64,000 bases of DNA from GCA-016699835 sp964543905 (GTDB lineage: Bacteria; Planctomycetota; Phycisphaerae; Phycisphaerales; UBA1924), in assembly GCA_964543905.1 (NCBI GenBank), contig CAZIZO010000007.1, positions 117,626 to 181,625 of the forward strand. Reading direction: 5' to 3'. The translations under genes and the position numbers were made by a program. Shown one piece after another: positions 8,697-17,512 of this stretch (within the stretch, counting starts at the first letter, position 1; each line of letters opens with the position of its first letter). The notes below the pieces were generated by a model. It made no database searches. It saw nothing but the letters and a program-made list of their open reading frames with translations, and was not told the DNA's origin.

Positions 8697-10172
8697 ATGC
8701 GTACGGTGCTCGTGGTCGATGACAAGGAAATGATGCGGGATAGCGTTGCGACCACGCTGCAACGCAGCGGCTTCACGGTCGTCACCGCGCCCAACGCCGA
8801 GGCGGGACTCCAATCCGTCGCGGTCAAGCGGCCCGACGTCGTGGTCACGGACATGCGGATGCCCGGGATGAGCGGCGTGGAACTGTTGGAGCAGATTCGT
8901 CGCATCGATGACGATCTGCCCGTGATCCTGATGACCGCGTTCGGCACGATCGAGACCGCCGTGAAGGCCATGCGTCTCGGCGCTTTCGATTACGTCACCA
9001 AGCCGTTCGAAGGTGACGAACTGATCATCACGGTCAAGCGTGCCATCGAGCACCGGCGTCTGCTCCGCGAGAATGCGGTGCTCAAGATGCAGGGGACGCC
9101 CAGCACCGAGTCGTCGGAGGTGGCACTCGTCGATGTTCCCCCCCGTCGCCAGGGGCTCGATCGACTGATTGGAGAGTCGAAGGCGATGCAGTTGCTACGT
9201 GAGCAGGTTCTCGCCGTCGCGAAGTCGCACGGCACGGTGTTGGTGACCGGCGAATCGGGGGCGGGCAAGGAAGTCGTGGCACGGGCGATCCATGAGATCA
9301 GCCCGCGGAGCGACGGGCCCTTCCTCGCGGTGAACTGCGCGGCGCTCTCGCCCTCGCTGCTCGAGAGCGAGTTGTTCGGGCATGAGCGAGGCGCGTTCAC
9401 GGGTGCCGAGAAACTCCGGAAGGGACGCTTCGAACTTGCCGACAACGGCACGCTGCTCCTCGACGAGGTGAGCGAGGTGGATCCGCAGATCCAGGCGAAG
9501 TTGCTCCGCGTGCTGCAAGAACGGCAGTTCGAGCGTGTGGGCTCGAGCCTCTCCATCGGTATCGATGTTCGCCTGATCGCCACGAGCAACCGCGACCTTC
9601 CCGAATCGGTGAAGCAGGGTGAGTTCCGCCAGGACCTGTACTTCCGGCTCAACGTGCTGCCGATCATCGTGCCGCCCCTGCGCGAGCGTGCGGACGACAT
9701 CGTGCCGTTGAGCGAGCACTTCGTCCGGGAGATCTGCCGGCGCGATGGTCGGGCGACGATGCGATTCGCCGAGGAGGCGCTGGACCTGATGAAGCAGTAC
9801 CCCTGGCCCGGGAACGTCCGCGAGTTGCAGAACATCTGCGAGCGAGCCGTCGTGCTGACTCCGACCATGGGCGATGCCGCGGGTGTCATCGCCGCCGACT
9901 TGGTGCGACCGTGGCTAACCAGCGGCGTGCTCGTATCCGCTTCGGGGATTGAGGCCAAGCCGGTGCAGGCGCTCGCGTCCATCTCTCGCGCTGATCCTTC
10001 GGCCAGCGGCAAGACCCTCGAGGAGATCGAGCGCGACGCGATCGTCTCCATGCTCATGAAGCACAACGGACACCGTCAGAAGACCGCGAAGGCGCTCGGG
10101 ATCGGCGTTCGAACGCTCGGTCTGAAACTCAAGAAGTGGAAGGAGGCGCATCTCGTGTCGGATGGTCTGTAG
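8697..10172 (+). CDS. Sigma-54-dependent response regulator (NtrC family, flagellar FlgR/FlrC type)
   Basis: A 491-residue activator. ATG 8697 follows AAGGAG eight bases upstream; a TTG 21 bases earlier is rejected. The receiver domain (1-120) has the acidic pair VVDDKE, the phospho-acceptor Asp 52 in VVTDMRMPG and Lys in TKPFEG. The AAA+ domain has Walker A GESGAGKE near 185, the sigma-54 contact loop GAFTGA near 232 and Walker B LLLDEVSEV. A Fis-type helix-turn-helix closes the protein (GHRQKTAKALGIGVRTLGLKLKKW). It should be phosphorylated by the upstream kinase and remodel sigma-54 RNA polymerase at flagellar promoters. A -24/-12-like element lies just downstream, before flgB. Confidence 0.93.
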   Translation: MRTVLVVDDKEMMRDSVATTLQRSGFTVVTAPNAEAGLQSVAVKRPDVVVTDMRMPGMSGVELLEQIRRIDDDLPVILMTAFGTIETAVKAMRLGAFDYVTKPFEGDELIITVKRAIEHRRLLRENAVLKMQGTPSTESSEVALVDVPPRRQGLDRLIGESKAMQLLREQVLAVAKSHGTVLVTGESGAGKEVVARAIHEISPRSDGPFLAVNCAALSPSLLESELFGHERGAFTGAEKLRKGRFELADNGTLLLDEVSEVDPQIQAKLLRVLQERQFERVGSSLSIGIDVRLIATSNRDLPESVKQGEFRQDLYFRLNVLPIIVPPLRERADDIVPLSEHFVREICRRDGRATMRFAEEALDLMKQYPWPGNVRELQNICERAVVLTPTMGDAAGVIAADLVRPWLTSGVLVSASGIEAKPVQALASISRADPSASGKTLEEIERDAIVSMLMKHNGHRQKTAKALGIGVRTLGLKLKKWKEAHLVSDGL

Positions 10173-10211
10173 CGAAGCGTGGAATCGGTGGGCGCGTGAC
10201 CGTGTCCGTGC

Positions 10212-10227
10212 CGGCACGCCGTTTGCG
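10212..10227 (+). promoter_or_regulatory. Candidate sigma-54 (-24/-12) element before flgB
   Basis: CGGCACGCCGTTTGCG agrees with the sigma-54 consensus TGGCACG-N4-TTGCA except for its first and last bases, and keeps the GG-N10-GC core (GG at 10213-10214, GC at 10225-10226). Transcription would begin near 10238, two bases before the proposed flgB ATG. That would give a nearly leaderless message and is a weakness of the call. The adjacent NtrC-type gene makes the match plausible. Confidence 0.4.
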
Positions 10228-10239
10228 AAGGTTTGCTGG

Positions 10240-10680
10240 ATGCTCGTACAAGACGTCAACTCGGCCGGTAGTTTGCCCGTCCTCGAGGCCATGATGCGAT
10301 TCTCCGCGCAACGGCAGAAGTTGCTCGTGCACAATGTGGCCAACCTCACGACGCCCGAGTTTGAGGCGATGGACGTTTCGGTTTCAGATTTTCAGCGCAC
10401 GCTCTCCTCGGCGATCGAGCGTCGGCGTGCCCAAACAGGTGGGGAGCGTGGATCGCTGAACTTGGAAGGTAACGACGAGGTGCTGCAGACCGGCGGCGGG
10501 GGATTCGTCCTTCGCCCGCAGACCGCCGTCGAGGGCCTTCGGTTCAAAGATGGCTCATCGCGAAGCCTTGAAAAGCAGATGCAGGCCCTCGCCGAGAACG
10601 CTTCTGTCTTCCGTGCGGCGTCGGACCTCTGGCGACAGCAGCACGATCTCATCCGATCCGCCATCGCCCAGCGCGTGTAG
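10240..10680 (+). CDS. flgB: Flagellar basal-body rod protein FlgB
   Basis: A 146-residue proximal rod subunit that assembles on the MS ring in the periplasm. The N-terminal helix LEAMMRFSAQRQKLLVHNVANLTTPEFEAMDV is the FlgB/rod signature, with NVANLTTPEF standing for the usual NIANxxTPGY motif. The C-terminal helix FRAASDLWRQQHDLIRSAIAQRV matches the coiled coil that packs with the N-terminal helix. The middle is short. ATG 10240 is chosen because it places the rod helix about 15 residues in; GTG/ATG positions upstream overlap the regulator. flgC and fliE follow, the standard order for early rod genes. Confidence 0.88.
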   Translation: MLVQDVNSAGSLPVLEAMMRFSAQRQKLLVHNVANLTTPEFEAMDVSVSDFQRTLSSAIERRRAQTGGERGSLNLEGNDEVLQTGGGGFVLRPQTAVEGLRFKDGSSRSLEKQMQALAENASVFRAASDLWRQQHDLIRSAIAQRV

Positions 10681-10754
10681 CCATCACCCAGTCGTTCTGA
10701 TGTGCCTTAGACGCAGCATCGACTTCGGGATGCGAGTTCGTAGGAGTTTGGATC

Positions 10755-11183
10755 ATGTACGGAATGCTCGATGTCTCTACGAGTGGCATGGTGGCGCAGC
10801 GGATCCGCCTTACGGCCATCGCCGCCAACATTGCCAACAAGGACGCTGTGCTCGACGAGCATGGACAGGTCAATCCCTACCGCGCTCGGCACGTGTTGCT
10901 CGCTCCGGGCAATCCCTCGGCAGGTTCTGCGCCGGGACGCGAGTTCGGAGTCCATGTGGCTTCCATCGAGGTTGATCGATCGCCCTACAACCTGACGTTC
11001 GATCCATCGAGCCCGTTGGCCTACAAGGACGGCCCGAACAGGGGATACGTCCCGTCGTCCAACGTCAACTCCGTGGTCGAGCAGGTCAACGCGCTGGAGG
11101 CTGGGCGTGCATACGAAGCAAACGTTGTGGCCGCCGAGGCCACCAAGACGATGATGGCACAGGCGTTGCGGTTGCTTGCATGA
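10755..11183 (+). CDS. flgC: Flagellar basal-body rod protein FlgC
   Basis: A 142-residue proximal rod protein of normal length. It begins MYGMLDVSTSGMVAQRIRLTAIAANIANKDA, the rod-family N-terminal helix with the NIAN motif. It ends with YVPSSNVNSVVEQVNALEAGRAYEANVVAAEATKTMMAQAL, equivalent to the FlgC C-terminal signature (YPNVNxxEEM..ASRAYQAN). AGGAG lies about nine bases before ATG 10755. It polymerises with FlgB, FlgF and FliE in the periplasmic rod after export through the flagellar type III system. Gene order flgB-flgC-fliE supports the call. Confidence 0.95.
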   Translation: MYGMLDVSTSGMVAQRIRLTAIAANIANKDAVLDEHGQVNPYRARHVLLAPGNPSAGSAPGREFGVHVASIEVDRSPYNLTFDPSSPLAYKDGPNRGYVPSSNVNSVVEQVNALEAGRAYEANVVAAEATKTMMAQALRLLA

Positions 11184-11247
11184 TCGTGAACACAGGCGTT
11201 CGGATCCGAAGCGAAGGTAAGGCGATTCAAGGGATTGAGGAGCGAGC

Positions 11248-11559
11248 ATGCCCGATCCACTAGGACTCATCAACGCGACGCGGAATGCCCAGGGGGCCAA
11301 CCTCCCGCGGGGTTCCGTCGGAGCGGGCGATCCCGTCGATGGGCCGAGTTTCAAGAACGTCCTCCTGGAGAATCTCAACGCGGCCAATCGAGCACAGCAG
11401 GATGCGACTCGGGCCGTGGAAGACTTGGCGCAGGGCAAGAGTGACATTGAGAACGTGGTGCTCGCGGCGAAGAAGGCCGAAACCGCGTTCCAGATGCTCC
11501 AGGCGCTCCGCAACCGCGTGGTCGAAGCGTACGACGAGATCAAGCAGATGCGGGTCTGA
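11248..11559 (+). CDS. fliE: Flagellar hook-basal body protein FliE
   Basis: A 103-residue protein, the usual FliE size. FliE links the MS ring to the rod and is the first rod protein exported. The central FKNVLLENLNAANRAQQDATRAVEDLAQGK and the C-terminal VVLAAKKAETAFQMLQALRNRVVEAYDEIKQMRV match the FliE signature (helical, ending in YxEIMRM/QMRV). GAGGAG precedes ATG 11248 with good spacing. No fliF or other flagellar gene follows; the next gene is an unrelated helicase, so the flagellar block ends here. Confidence 0.95.
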   Translation: MPDPLGLINATRNAQGANLPRGSVGAGDPVDGPSFKNVLLENLNAANRAQQDATRAVEDLAQGKSDIENVVLAAKKAETAFQMLQALRNRVVEAYDEIKQMRV

Positions 11560-11697
11560 CCCTGAACTCCCGTCGGATAGTTGACTCCACGGCCACCCAT
11601 TCGTGGGATGCGGCGTCGCACAACTTGAGTCCATGAAGTGGAGGATGAGGCCCTCGCCCCGGGCGATCGCCTGCCCAACCATCTGCGGCAGTTTGCG

Positions 11698-14600
11698 ATG
11701 CCACCGAACCGTCCCATCCCGCGCTTCGATCAGCCGCTCCCGATTCTGGCGCGGCGAGAGGAGATCGCCGCCGCCGTGCGCGACCATCCCGTGGTGATCC
11801 TGACGGGTGAAACGGGCTCGGGAAAGACCACGCAACTGCCCCAGATTTGCCTCTCGGTTGGTCGAGGAGCCAAGGGGCTGATCGCACACACGCAGCCGAG
11901 ACGCCTGGCGGCGCGTGCGGTTGCGGCCCGAGTGGCCGAGGAACTCCACGTCCCGCTCGGCGGGGCGGTGGGGGTGAAGGTGCGGTTCACCGATCAAACC
12001 AGCGACCGCACGATCATCAAGATGATGACCGATGGGATCCTGCTCGCCGAGATCCAGTCGGACCCTGAACTCCGCGCGTACGACACCATCATCATCGACG
12101 AGGCCCACGAACGATCGCTCAACATTGACTTTCTGCTGGGCTACCTCAAGTTGCTCCTGCCGCGGCGGCCGGACTTGCGCGTCATCGTCACGAGCGCCAC
12201 GATCGAGCCCGCGAGGTTCGCAAGGTTCTTTGCGCAGGAGGGCAAGGATGCTCCAATCATCAATGTTTCGGGTCGGCTCTACCCCGTGGACGTGCGCTAC
12301 CGTCCCATCGAGATACGCGACGCTGGCCTACGCCTCGATCCGCGCGCCGTCGCCGAAGCCATCGACGAAGTTCTTCGCCTTCGTGTTGACCGGGCGAAGG
12401 ACGACCACACCCGTGCCGATGATGTGCTCGTGTTTCTCCCCGGTGAGGGTGAGATCCGACAGGTTGGGGACGAACTCCGTCGCTCGGGCGTCGATGCGGA
12501 TGTGCTCTCGCTCTTCTCACGCCTGTCGAACGACGAGCAGGATCGCATCTTCCACCCCGGCGCTCGCCGCCGCGTCGTCCTCGCGACCAACGTCGCGGAA
12601 ACGTCGCTCACCGTGCCCCGAATCCGATACGTCGTGGATGCCGGGCTGGCGCGCGTTCGCCGGTACGACGCTCGGGCCAAGGTCGATCGGCTCCCCGTTG
12701 AACCGATCTCGCAGGCATCCGCGAACCAGCGCTCCGGTCGGTGCGGTCGCGTGGCCTCCGGAGTGGCCGTCCGACTCTACTCCGAGGCATCGTTCCGTGA
12801 GCGACCCGCGTTGACCGATCCGGAGATCCGCAGGACGAACCTCGCGAGCGTCATCCTCCACCTCATGACGTTGAATCTTGGTTCGGTCGAACGCTTCCCC
12901 TTTCTCGATCCTCCGGACGCCCACGCGATCCAGGACGGCTACGAAACGCTCTTCGAACTCGGTGCGATCGACAGCAAGCCGATTCGCGTGGAAGCCTGGT
13001 CCACCACGGAACTCGCCCCGCAGGACCAGCCATCCCTTCGTGTGCCATCTCCAACGGCACATGCACGAACGCCCCGGCTTACCCCCATCGGTGCGCGAAT
13101 GACGCGGCTCCCGATCGATCCTCGCGTCGCTCGGATGCTCATCGCAGCGGGCGAGATGGGCTCACTTGCCGAGGTCCTCGTGCTGGCGGCGGCTTTGTCG
13201 GTGCAGGACCCTCGCGAGCGGCCGGCGAACGCCCAGGAATCCGCCGATCGCGTGCAGGTGGTGTTTCGCCACGATTCTTCCGACTTTCTTTCGCTCCTGC
13301 GCCTCTGGGAGCAGTATCACCACGCGGCACGGCACTCGGGCGCCGCGGGCTTGCGGGACTGGTGCCGATCGCATTTCCTTTCGCACTCGCGCATGCGGGA
13401 ATGGATCGACACGCACGAGCAACTCAGCGACATCGCCGAAGAACTCGACCTGTCCCGAAACCATACCCCGGCGGGCGAGGACGACATCCACAAGGCGCTG
13501 CTCACGGGCCTCATCTCGAACGTCGCGTGCAAGGACGAGGGCCATGCCTCGTTCGACTATCGCGGAGTACGTGGAAACGTCGTTAGTATCTTTCCGGGTT
13601 CCGTTCTCTTCAAGAAGGCTCCGAAGTGGATCATGGCCGCGGAGATCGTGCACACGACTCGGCTCTACGCCCGCATGGTCGCACGCATCGACCCCGCGTG
13701 GATCGAGGAGGTCGCCGCCCACATGTTCCAGCGGCAACTCTCCGACAAGCACTACGACGCCGAGTCCCACCAACCTTCGGCATGGGAGCGTGTGACCATG
13801 AATGGCATCGTCGTCGTGCCCAGGCGACGGGTGCCCTTAGCCTCCGTTGATCCAAAGGCGGCCCGCACGATCTTTATCCGCGAGGGACTCGTCAACGCGA
13901 GGTTTGCCCCCGACCTCGAATGCACCCGGCACAATCGCGAGGTGCTGCGGCAAGCGCGGTGCGTGGAGTCCAAGTTGCGGCGAGGTGGGCTGCTCCGCAG
14001 CGATGAAGAACGCGCGGACTGGTTTGAGCGTCGCCTCCTCCCTTCGGTCTGCGATCCCGCGTCGTTCGTCGCGCTCCAGGCTCCGAATCAGGGCGCACTC
14101 AAACTCTCGCTGGCCGACGTGCTGACGCCCACCGCCTTGCACGCGGCGAACGAAGCCCAGTTTCCCGATTCCCTCCTTCTCGAGACCGACGGCGATCTCA
14201 TCGAGTGTCCTCTGCGCTATGCCTTTGAGGCGGGGAAGGACCACGATGGTGTGACCCTGCAACTGCCGTTGACCTCGCTGTACGCGTTGACGCCGGAGCG
14301 AGCCTGCTGGCTCGTGCCGGGCATGCTCGAGAGCAAGATCGTGGCCTTGCTCAAGGGCCTGCCCAAGGGTCTCCGTGCCACGATCGAGCGATCTGGTCCG
14401 TTGCAGGAACTTGCCCGCGATCTGGCCGGCGTGATGCCGTTTGCCCACGGTCCGCTCGGCGCAGCCCTGAGCGAGGCGCTCTCGATCTTGCGAGGCTTCG
14501 ACGTTCCTCCGGATGCGTGGATCATGACCGGTGTTCCGCAGCATCTCCAACTGCGGGTCGTCGTGGTTGACCGCGATGGCACGGAGATCGCATCGGGGCG

Positions 14601-15693
14601 CGATCTGCAGGACCTCCAGAAGCGGCTTGCCGTACGTCACCAGCGTGCGATCGCGAGCGCGGCGAGGGAACGCTTTGAGCGACAAGGGATTCGAGAGTGG
14701 AACTTCGGCGAGTTGCCCGAGATGGTGTGTACCGATCCGGTCAACGGATCGAGCGCGTATCCCGCGCTCGTCGATGAGGTCGCTTCGGTGTCGCTCACGC
14801 TGCTCGCTTCAAAGGAAGTCGCGGCCGTCGAGACCGATCGCGGTGTTCGGCGCCTCTTCGCCATCGCCTGCGGCGAAGAGGTCGCGCACCGGCTGCACGC
14901 TCACGCCTCATGGAGTGACTTGGGGCGTTGGTACAAGTCGATCGGCACCACGGACGACCTGCGGGATGCGCTCACCTGCCTCATTGTGGAGCGTGCCTTT
15001 CTCGCCTCCCAGGGGCCCGTCCGCTCGCGGGATGTGTTCGAACAACGTCAGCAGGAGCAGTGGGGGAGATTGCCGCAGGCGACCATCGAGGTCGTCGACG
15101 CCGTAGCGAAGATGCTGGAGCCCCGGTTTCGCGTTGCCCAACGAATCTCGGGTGGCACGCCGCGCCTATGGGCCAACAGCATCGCCGACCTTCGCGAGCA
15201 CGCGGCCTATCTCATGCCCACGGGATTCCTCCGCGTTGTGCCGTGGGATCGGCTTCGCGAGTATCCACGCTACGCGCAAGGCATGTGGGAACGTCTGCTC
15301 CGACTGCGCGAGGATGGCTCGGGGACCGAGTCCGCGACACTCCTCGCGTTCGCTCCACACTGGAAAAGGTTTACGGGCTGGGTTGCGAGGACGATGGCGC
15401 TCGAGCGGAGCGAGCGAGAAGCCGCAGGCGACCATTCCGCTCCGATGAAAGGGGCGAATACCACATCGCCCTTGCCGCAGGCTCGTCGAGTCGCCGCTCG
15501 GGTCAACCTCGAGGCGGGCGATTGGGCGATGCAGCCGGGCGTTCTGCCGGGCCCTGTCTCCGAGTATCGCTGGCTGCTCGAGGAGTATCGTCTCGCCCTA
15601 TTCGCACCGGAGTTGGCCCGCGGCGCGAAGCCAACAGCGCTGTCGAAATCGCTCGAAGACTTGTGGAGACGCATCGAGTCTGCGGCGCCTTAG
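11698..15693 (+). CDS. hrpA: ATP-dependent RNA helicase HrpA (DEAH/RHA family)
   Basis: A 1,331-residue DEAH-box helicase, close to the ~1,300 residues of bacterial HrpA. Walker A GETGSGKTTQ is near residue 37, the DEAH box IIIDEAHERS near 133, motif III TSATIEP, and motif VI QRSGRCGRV. The winged-helix and ratchet (HA2) region follows, with the OB fold (VSIFPGSVLFKKAPKWIMAAEIVHTTRLYARM) and a long C-terminal DUF3418-type region typical of HrpA. Bacterial HrpA acts in mRNA processing and rescue of stalled ribosomes, using any NTP. ATG 11698 is preferred because Walker A then sits at the normal distance; GTG 11638 would add 20 residues. It is probably transcribed separately from fliE. Confidence 0.95.
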   Translation: MPPNRPIPRFDQPLPILARREEIAAAVRDHPVVILTGETGSGKTTQLPQICLSVGRGAKGLIAHTQPRRLAARAVAARVAEELHVPLGGAVGVKVRFTDQTSDRTIIKMMTDGILLAEIQSDPELRAYDTIIIDEAHERSLNIDFLLGYLKLLLPRRPDLRVIVTSATIEPARFARFFAQEGKDAPIINVSGRLYPVDVRYRPIEIRDAGLRLDPRAVAEAIDEVLRLRVDRAKDDHTRADDVLVFLPGEGEIRQVGDELRRSGVDADVLSLFSRLSNDEQDRIFHPGARRRVVLATNVAETSLTVPRIRYVVDAGLARVRRYDARAKVDRLPVEPISQASANQRSGRCGRVASGVAVRLYSEASFRERPALTDPEIRRTNLASVILHLMTLNLGSVERFPFLDPPDAHAIQDGYETLFELGAIDSKPIRVEAWSTTELAPQDQPSLRVPSPTAHARTPRLTPIGARMTRLPIDPRVARMLIAAGEMGSLAEVLVLAAALSVQDPRERPANAQESADRVQVVFRHDSSDFLSLLRLWEQYHHAARHSGAAGLRDWCRSHFLSHSRMREWIDTHEQLSDIAEELDLSRNHTPAGEDDIHKALLTGLISNVACKDEGHASFDYRGVRGNVVSIFPGSVLFKKAPKWIMAAEIVHTTRLYARMVARIDPAWIEEVAAHMFQRQLSDKHYDAESHQPSAWERVTMNGIVVVPRRRVPLASVDPKAARTIFIREGLVNARFAPDLECTRHNREVLRQARCVESKLRRGGLLRSDEERADWFERRLLPSVCDPASFVALQAPNQGALKLSLADVLTPTALHAANEAQFPDSLLLETDGDLIECPLRYAFEAGKDHDGVTLQLPLTSLYALTPERACWLVPGMLESKIVALLKGLPKGLRATIERSGPLQELARDLAGVMPFAHGPLGAALSEALSILRGFDVPPDAWIMTGVPQHLQLRVVVVDRDGTEIASGRDLQDLQKRLAVRHQRAIASAARERFERQGIREWNFGELPEMVCTDPVNGSSAYPALVDEVASVSLTLLASKEVAAVETDRGVRRLFAIACGEEVAHRLHAHASWSDLGRWYKSIGTTDDLRDALTCLIVERAFLASQGPVRSRDVFEQRQQEQWGRLPQATIEVVDAVAKMLEPRFRVAQRISGGTPRLWANSIADLREHAAYLMPTGFLRVVPWDRLREYPRYAQGMWERLLRLREDGSGTESATLLAFAPHWKRFTGWVARTMALERSEREAAGDHSAPMKGANTTSPLPQARRVAARVNLEAGDWAMQPGVLPGPVSEYRWLLEEYRLALFAPELARGAKPTALSKSLEDLWRRIESAAP

Positions 15694-15730
15694 GTCGAAG
15701 TCGTCGAGAGAGAACGTCCTCGGATCACGT

Positions 15731-17317
15731 TCAGCACACGACGACGCGATGCACGGCGATCGTGTTCGTCGCCTTCGCTTTCCCGAGCGGGCGACCCGCC
15801 AACAGCACCAGCGTGTCACCCGGCTGCGCGAGCCCCTTCTCCAGCACATAGCGATCGATCTTCGTGTTGAGTTCGCTGATCATGCCCGAACCCGGAGGTT
15901 CCATGCACACGGGCGTGACCGCGGCGAGCATCGCCATGTGTCGGCAGGCTCGCGCCGAGGATGAGAACGCGATGATCGGCATACGAAAGTTGTTCTGCGA
16001 GAGGTAGCGAGCGGTGCCCCCTTGTTCCGACCAGCACGCCACCAACTTGGCGTTCAAATCTCGTGCGATGTGCCACGCGCCGTGCGCGAGTGCGGCGGTC
16101 ATCGCGTGCCCCGCGGCGAGCCGCGTCGGCGGGGCCGAGGGCTCTCGCTCGGTCGCCAGTCGCTCCTCCGCGGCGGCCACGATCCGGGCCATCGTCTCGA
16201 CCGTCAGCGTCGCCCATTTGCCCGTCGCCGTCTCGGCCGACAGCATGACGGCGTCCGCACCGTCGAAGATCGCATTCGCGACGTCGCTCGCCTCCGCTCG
16301 TGTGGGTGAACTGTTCTCGATCATCGTCTCCAGCATCTGGGTCGCCACGATGCATGGTTTCCCGTAGACCCCGCACGTGGCGATGATCTGCTTCTGGGCG
16401 ACCGGCACCCGGGCGATGTCCATCTCCACGCCCAGGTCCCCCCGCGCGACCATGATCGCATCCGACGCTTCGACGATCGATTCAAGTTCGCGCAACGCTT
16501 CGGGCTTCTCGATCTTCGATACGATCGGGATCCAGATCGGATTCCCCTTCTCGTCACGCACCGGCGAGCGCTCACAGAGCGCCGCCAATCGCTCCTGAAA
16601 CTCCGTCACTTCGCGCGCGCGCCTCACGAAAGACAACGCGAGGAAATCCATCTCGTGCGCGACCGCCCACTCCACACACTCCCAGTCGTGCTCGCCGATC
16701 GACGGCGCGGAGATCTCGCTCTGCGGCAAGTTGATGCCCTTTCCGCTCGTGATCACCCCGCCGCTCGTGACCCGACATCGAAGTTCGCCCGCGGCCGAGT
16801 TGACTTCCACGGCGAGCATCCGGATCGCCCCGTCGTTGATGAGCACCTTGTGCCCAACCCGCACCTCGTCGATCATCGGTTCGTACGTCGTCGGCAGCAC
16901 CGGCTCCACCACGCCCGGGTGAGGTCCGGGGCGAAGCAGCGCAAAGTCGATCCCGCGCTTGATGATGACATCCTGTCCCGCGACGACGCTGATGCTCCCG
17001 CCTCCCGATCGCGCGTTTTCTCCGACGCCTTCGGGGATCTTGCCGACGCGGATCTTCGGTCCCTGCAGGTCCCCCAGGCACGCGACGGGGATTCCGAGTT
17101 GCGAGGCGACGTTGCGCACCACCGCGAGGCGTCGCTCATGGTCGGCGAACGTTCCATGCGAGAAGTTGAAGCGAAAGACTCGCACACCCGCCAGGATCAG
17201 TTTGGCCACCGTCTCGGGCGCCTCGCTCGCCGGACCGATGGTGGCCACGATCTTCGCCAAGATCGTCACGGGCGTTTCGCCGGGGGACGATGAGGTTGTG
17301 CGCGGGGTGGTCGTCAT
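15731..17317 (-). CDS. pyk: Pyruvate kinase
   Basis: A 528-residue glycolytic enzyme converting phosphoenolpyruvate and ADP to pyruvate and ATP. Diagnostic segments appear in order: FRFNFSHGTFADHERR, LGDLQGPKIRVG, the B-domain, DFLALSFVRRAREV, the active-site block SKIEKPEAL followed by VARGDLGVEMDIARVPVAQKQII (Mg-binding Glu/Asp), CIVATQMLETM, and DVANAIFDGADAVMLSAETATGKW. The C-terminal regulatory domain is present (LVACWSEQGGTARYLS). Start ATG 17317 gives MTTTPRTT; an in-frame start at 17344 adds nine residues. The gene stands alone on the minus strand, convergent with hrpA. Confidence 0.95.
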   Translation of the reverse strand: MTTTPRTTSSSPGETPVTILAKIVATIGPASEAPETVAKLILAGVRVFRFNFSHGTFADHERRLAVVRNVASQLGIPVACLGDLQGPKIRVGKIPEGVGENARSGGGSISVVAGQDVIIKRGIDFALLRPGPHPGVVEPVLPTTYEPMIDEVRVGHKVLINDGAIRMLAVEVNSAAGELRCRVTSGGVITSGKGINLPQSEISAPSIGEHDWECVEWAVAHEMDFLALSFVRRAREVTEFQERLAALCERSPVRDEKGNPIWIPIVSKIEKPEALRELESIVEASDAIMVARGDLGVEMDIARVPVAQKQIIATCGVYGKPCIVATQMLETMIENSSPTRAEASDVANAIFDGADAVMLSAETATGKWATLTVETMARIVAAAEERLATEREPSAPPTRLAAGHAMTAALAHGAWHIARDLNAKLVACWSEQGGTARYLSQNNFRMPIIAFSSSARACRHMAMLAAVTPVCMEPPGSGMISELNTKIDRYVLEKGLAQPGDTLVLLAGRPLGKAKATNTIAVHRVVVC

Positions 17318-17512
17318 GTGCGTCGCAAGGCTTCCAAGAGGCATGATCGCTCCGTGGTATTCCCCTCTCGGGGGAGTGGGCGAGTTGACCGGCAGGTTGT
17401 CGGGACGGTCCGCTCTCTCATCGCCGAATCGTGAGCATTCGATGTACTTCGACGGGCCTGCGCTGCTCTGGAGTCATCTCCAACCCCAGAATGGGGGGCG
17501 GGTCTCACGTGC

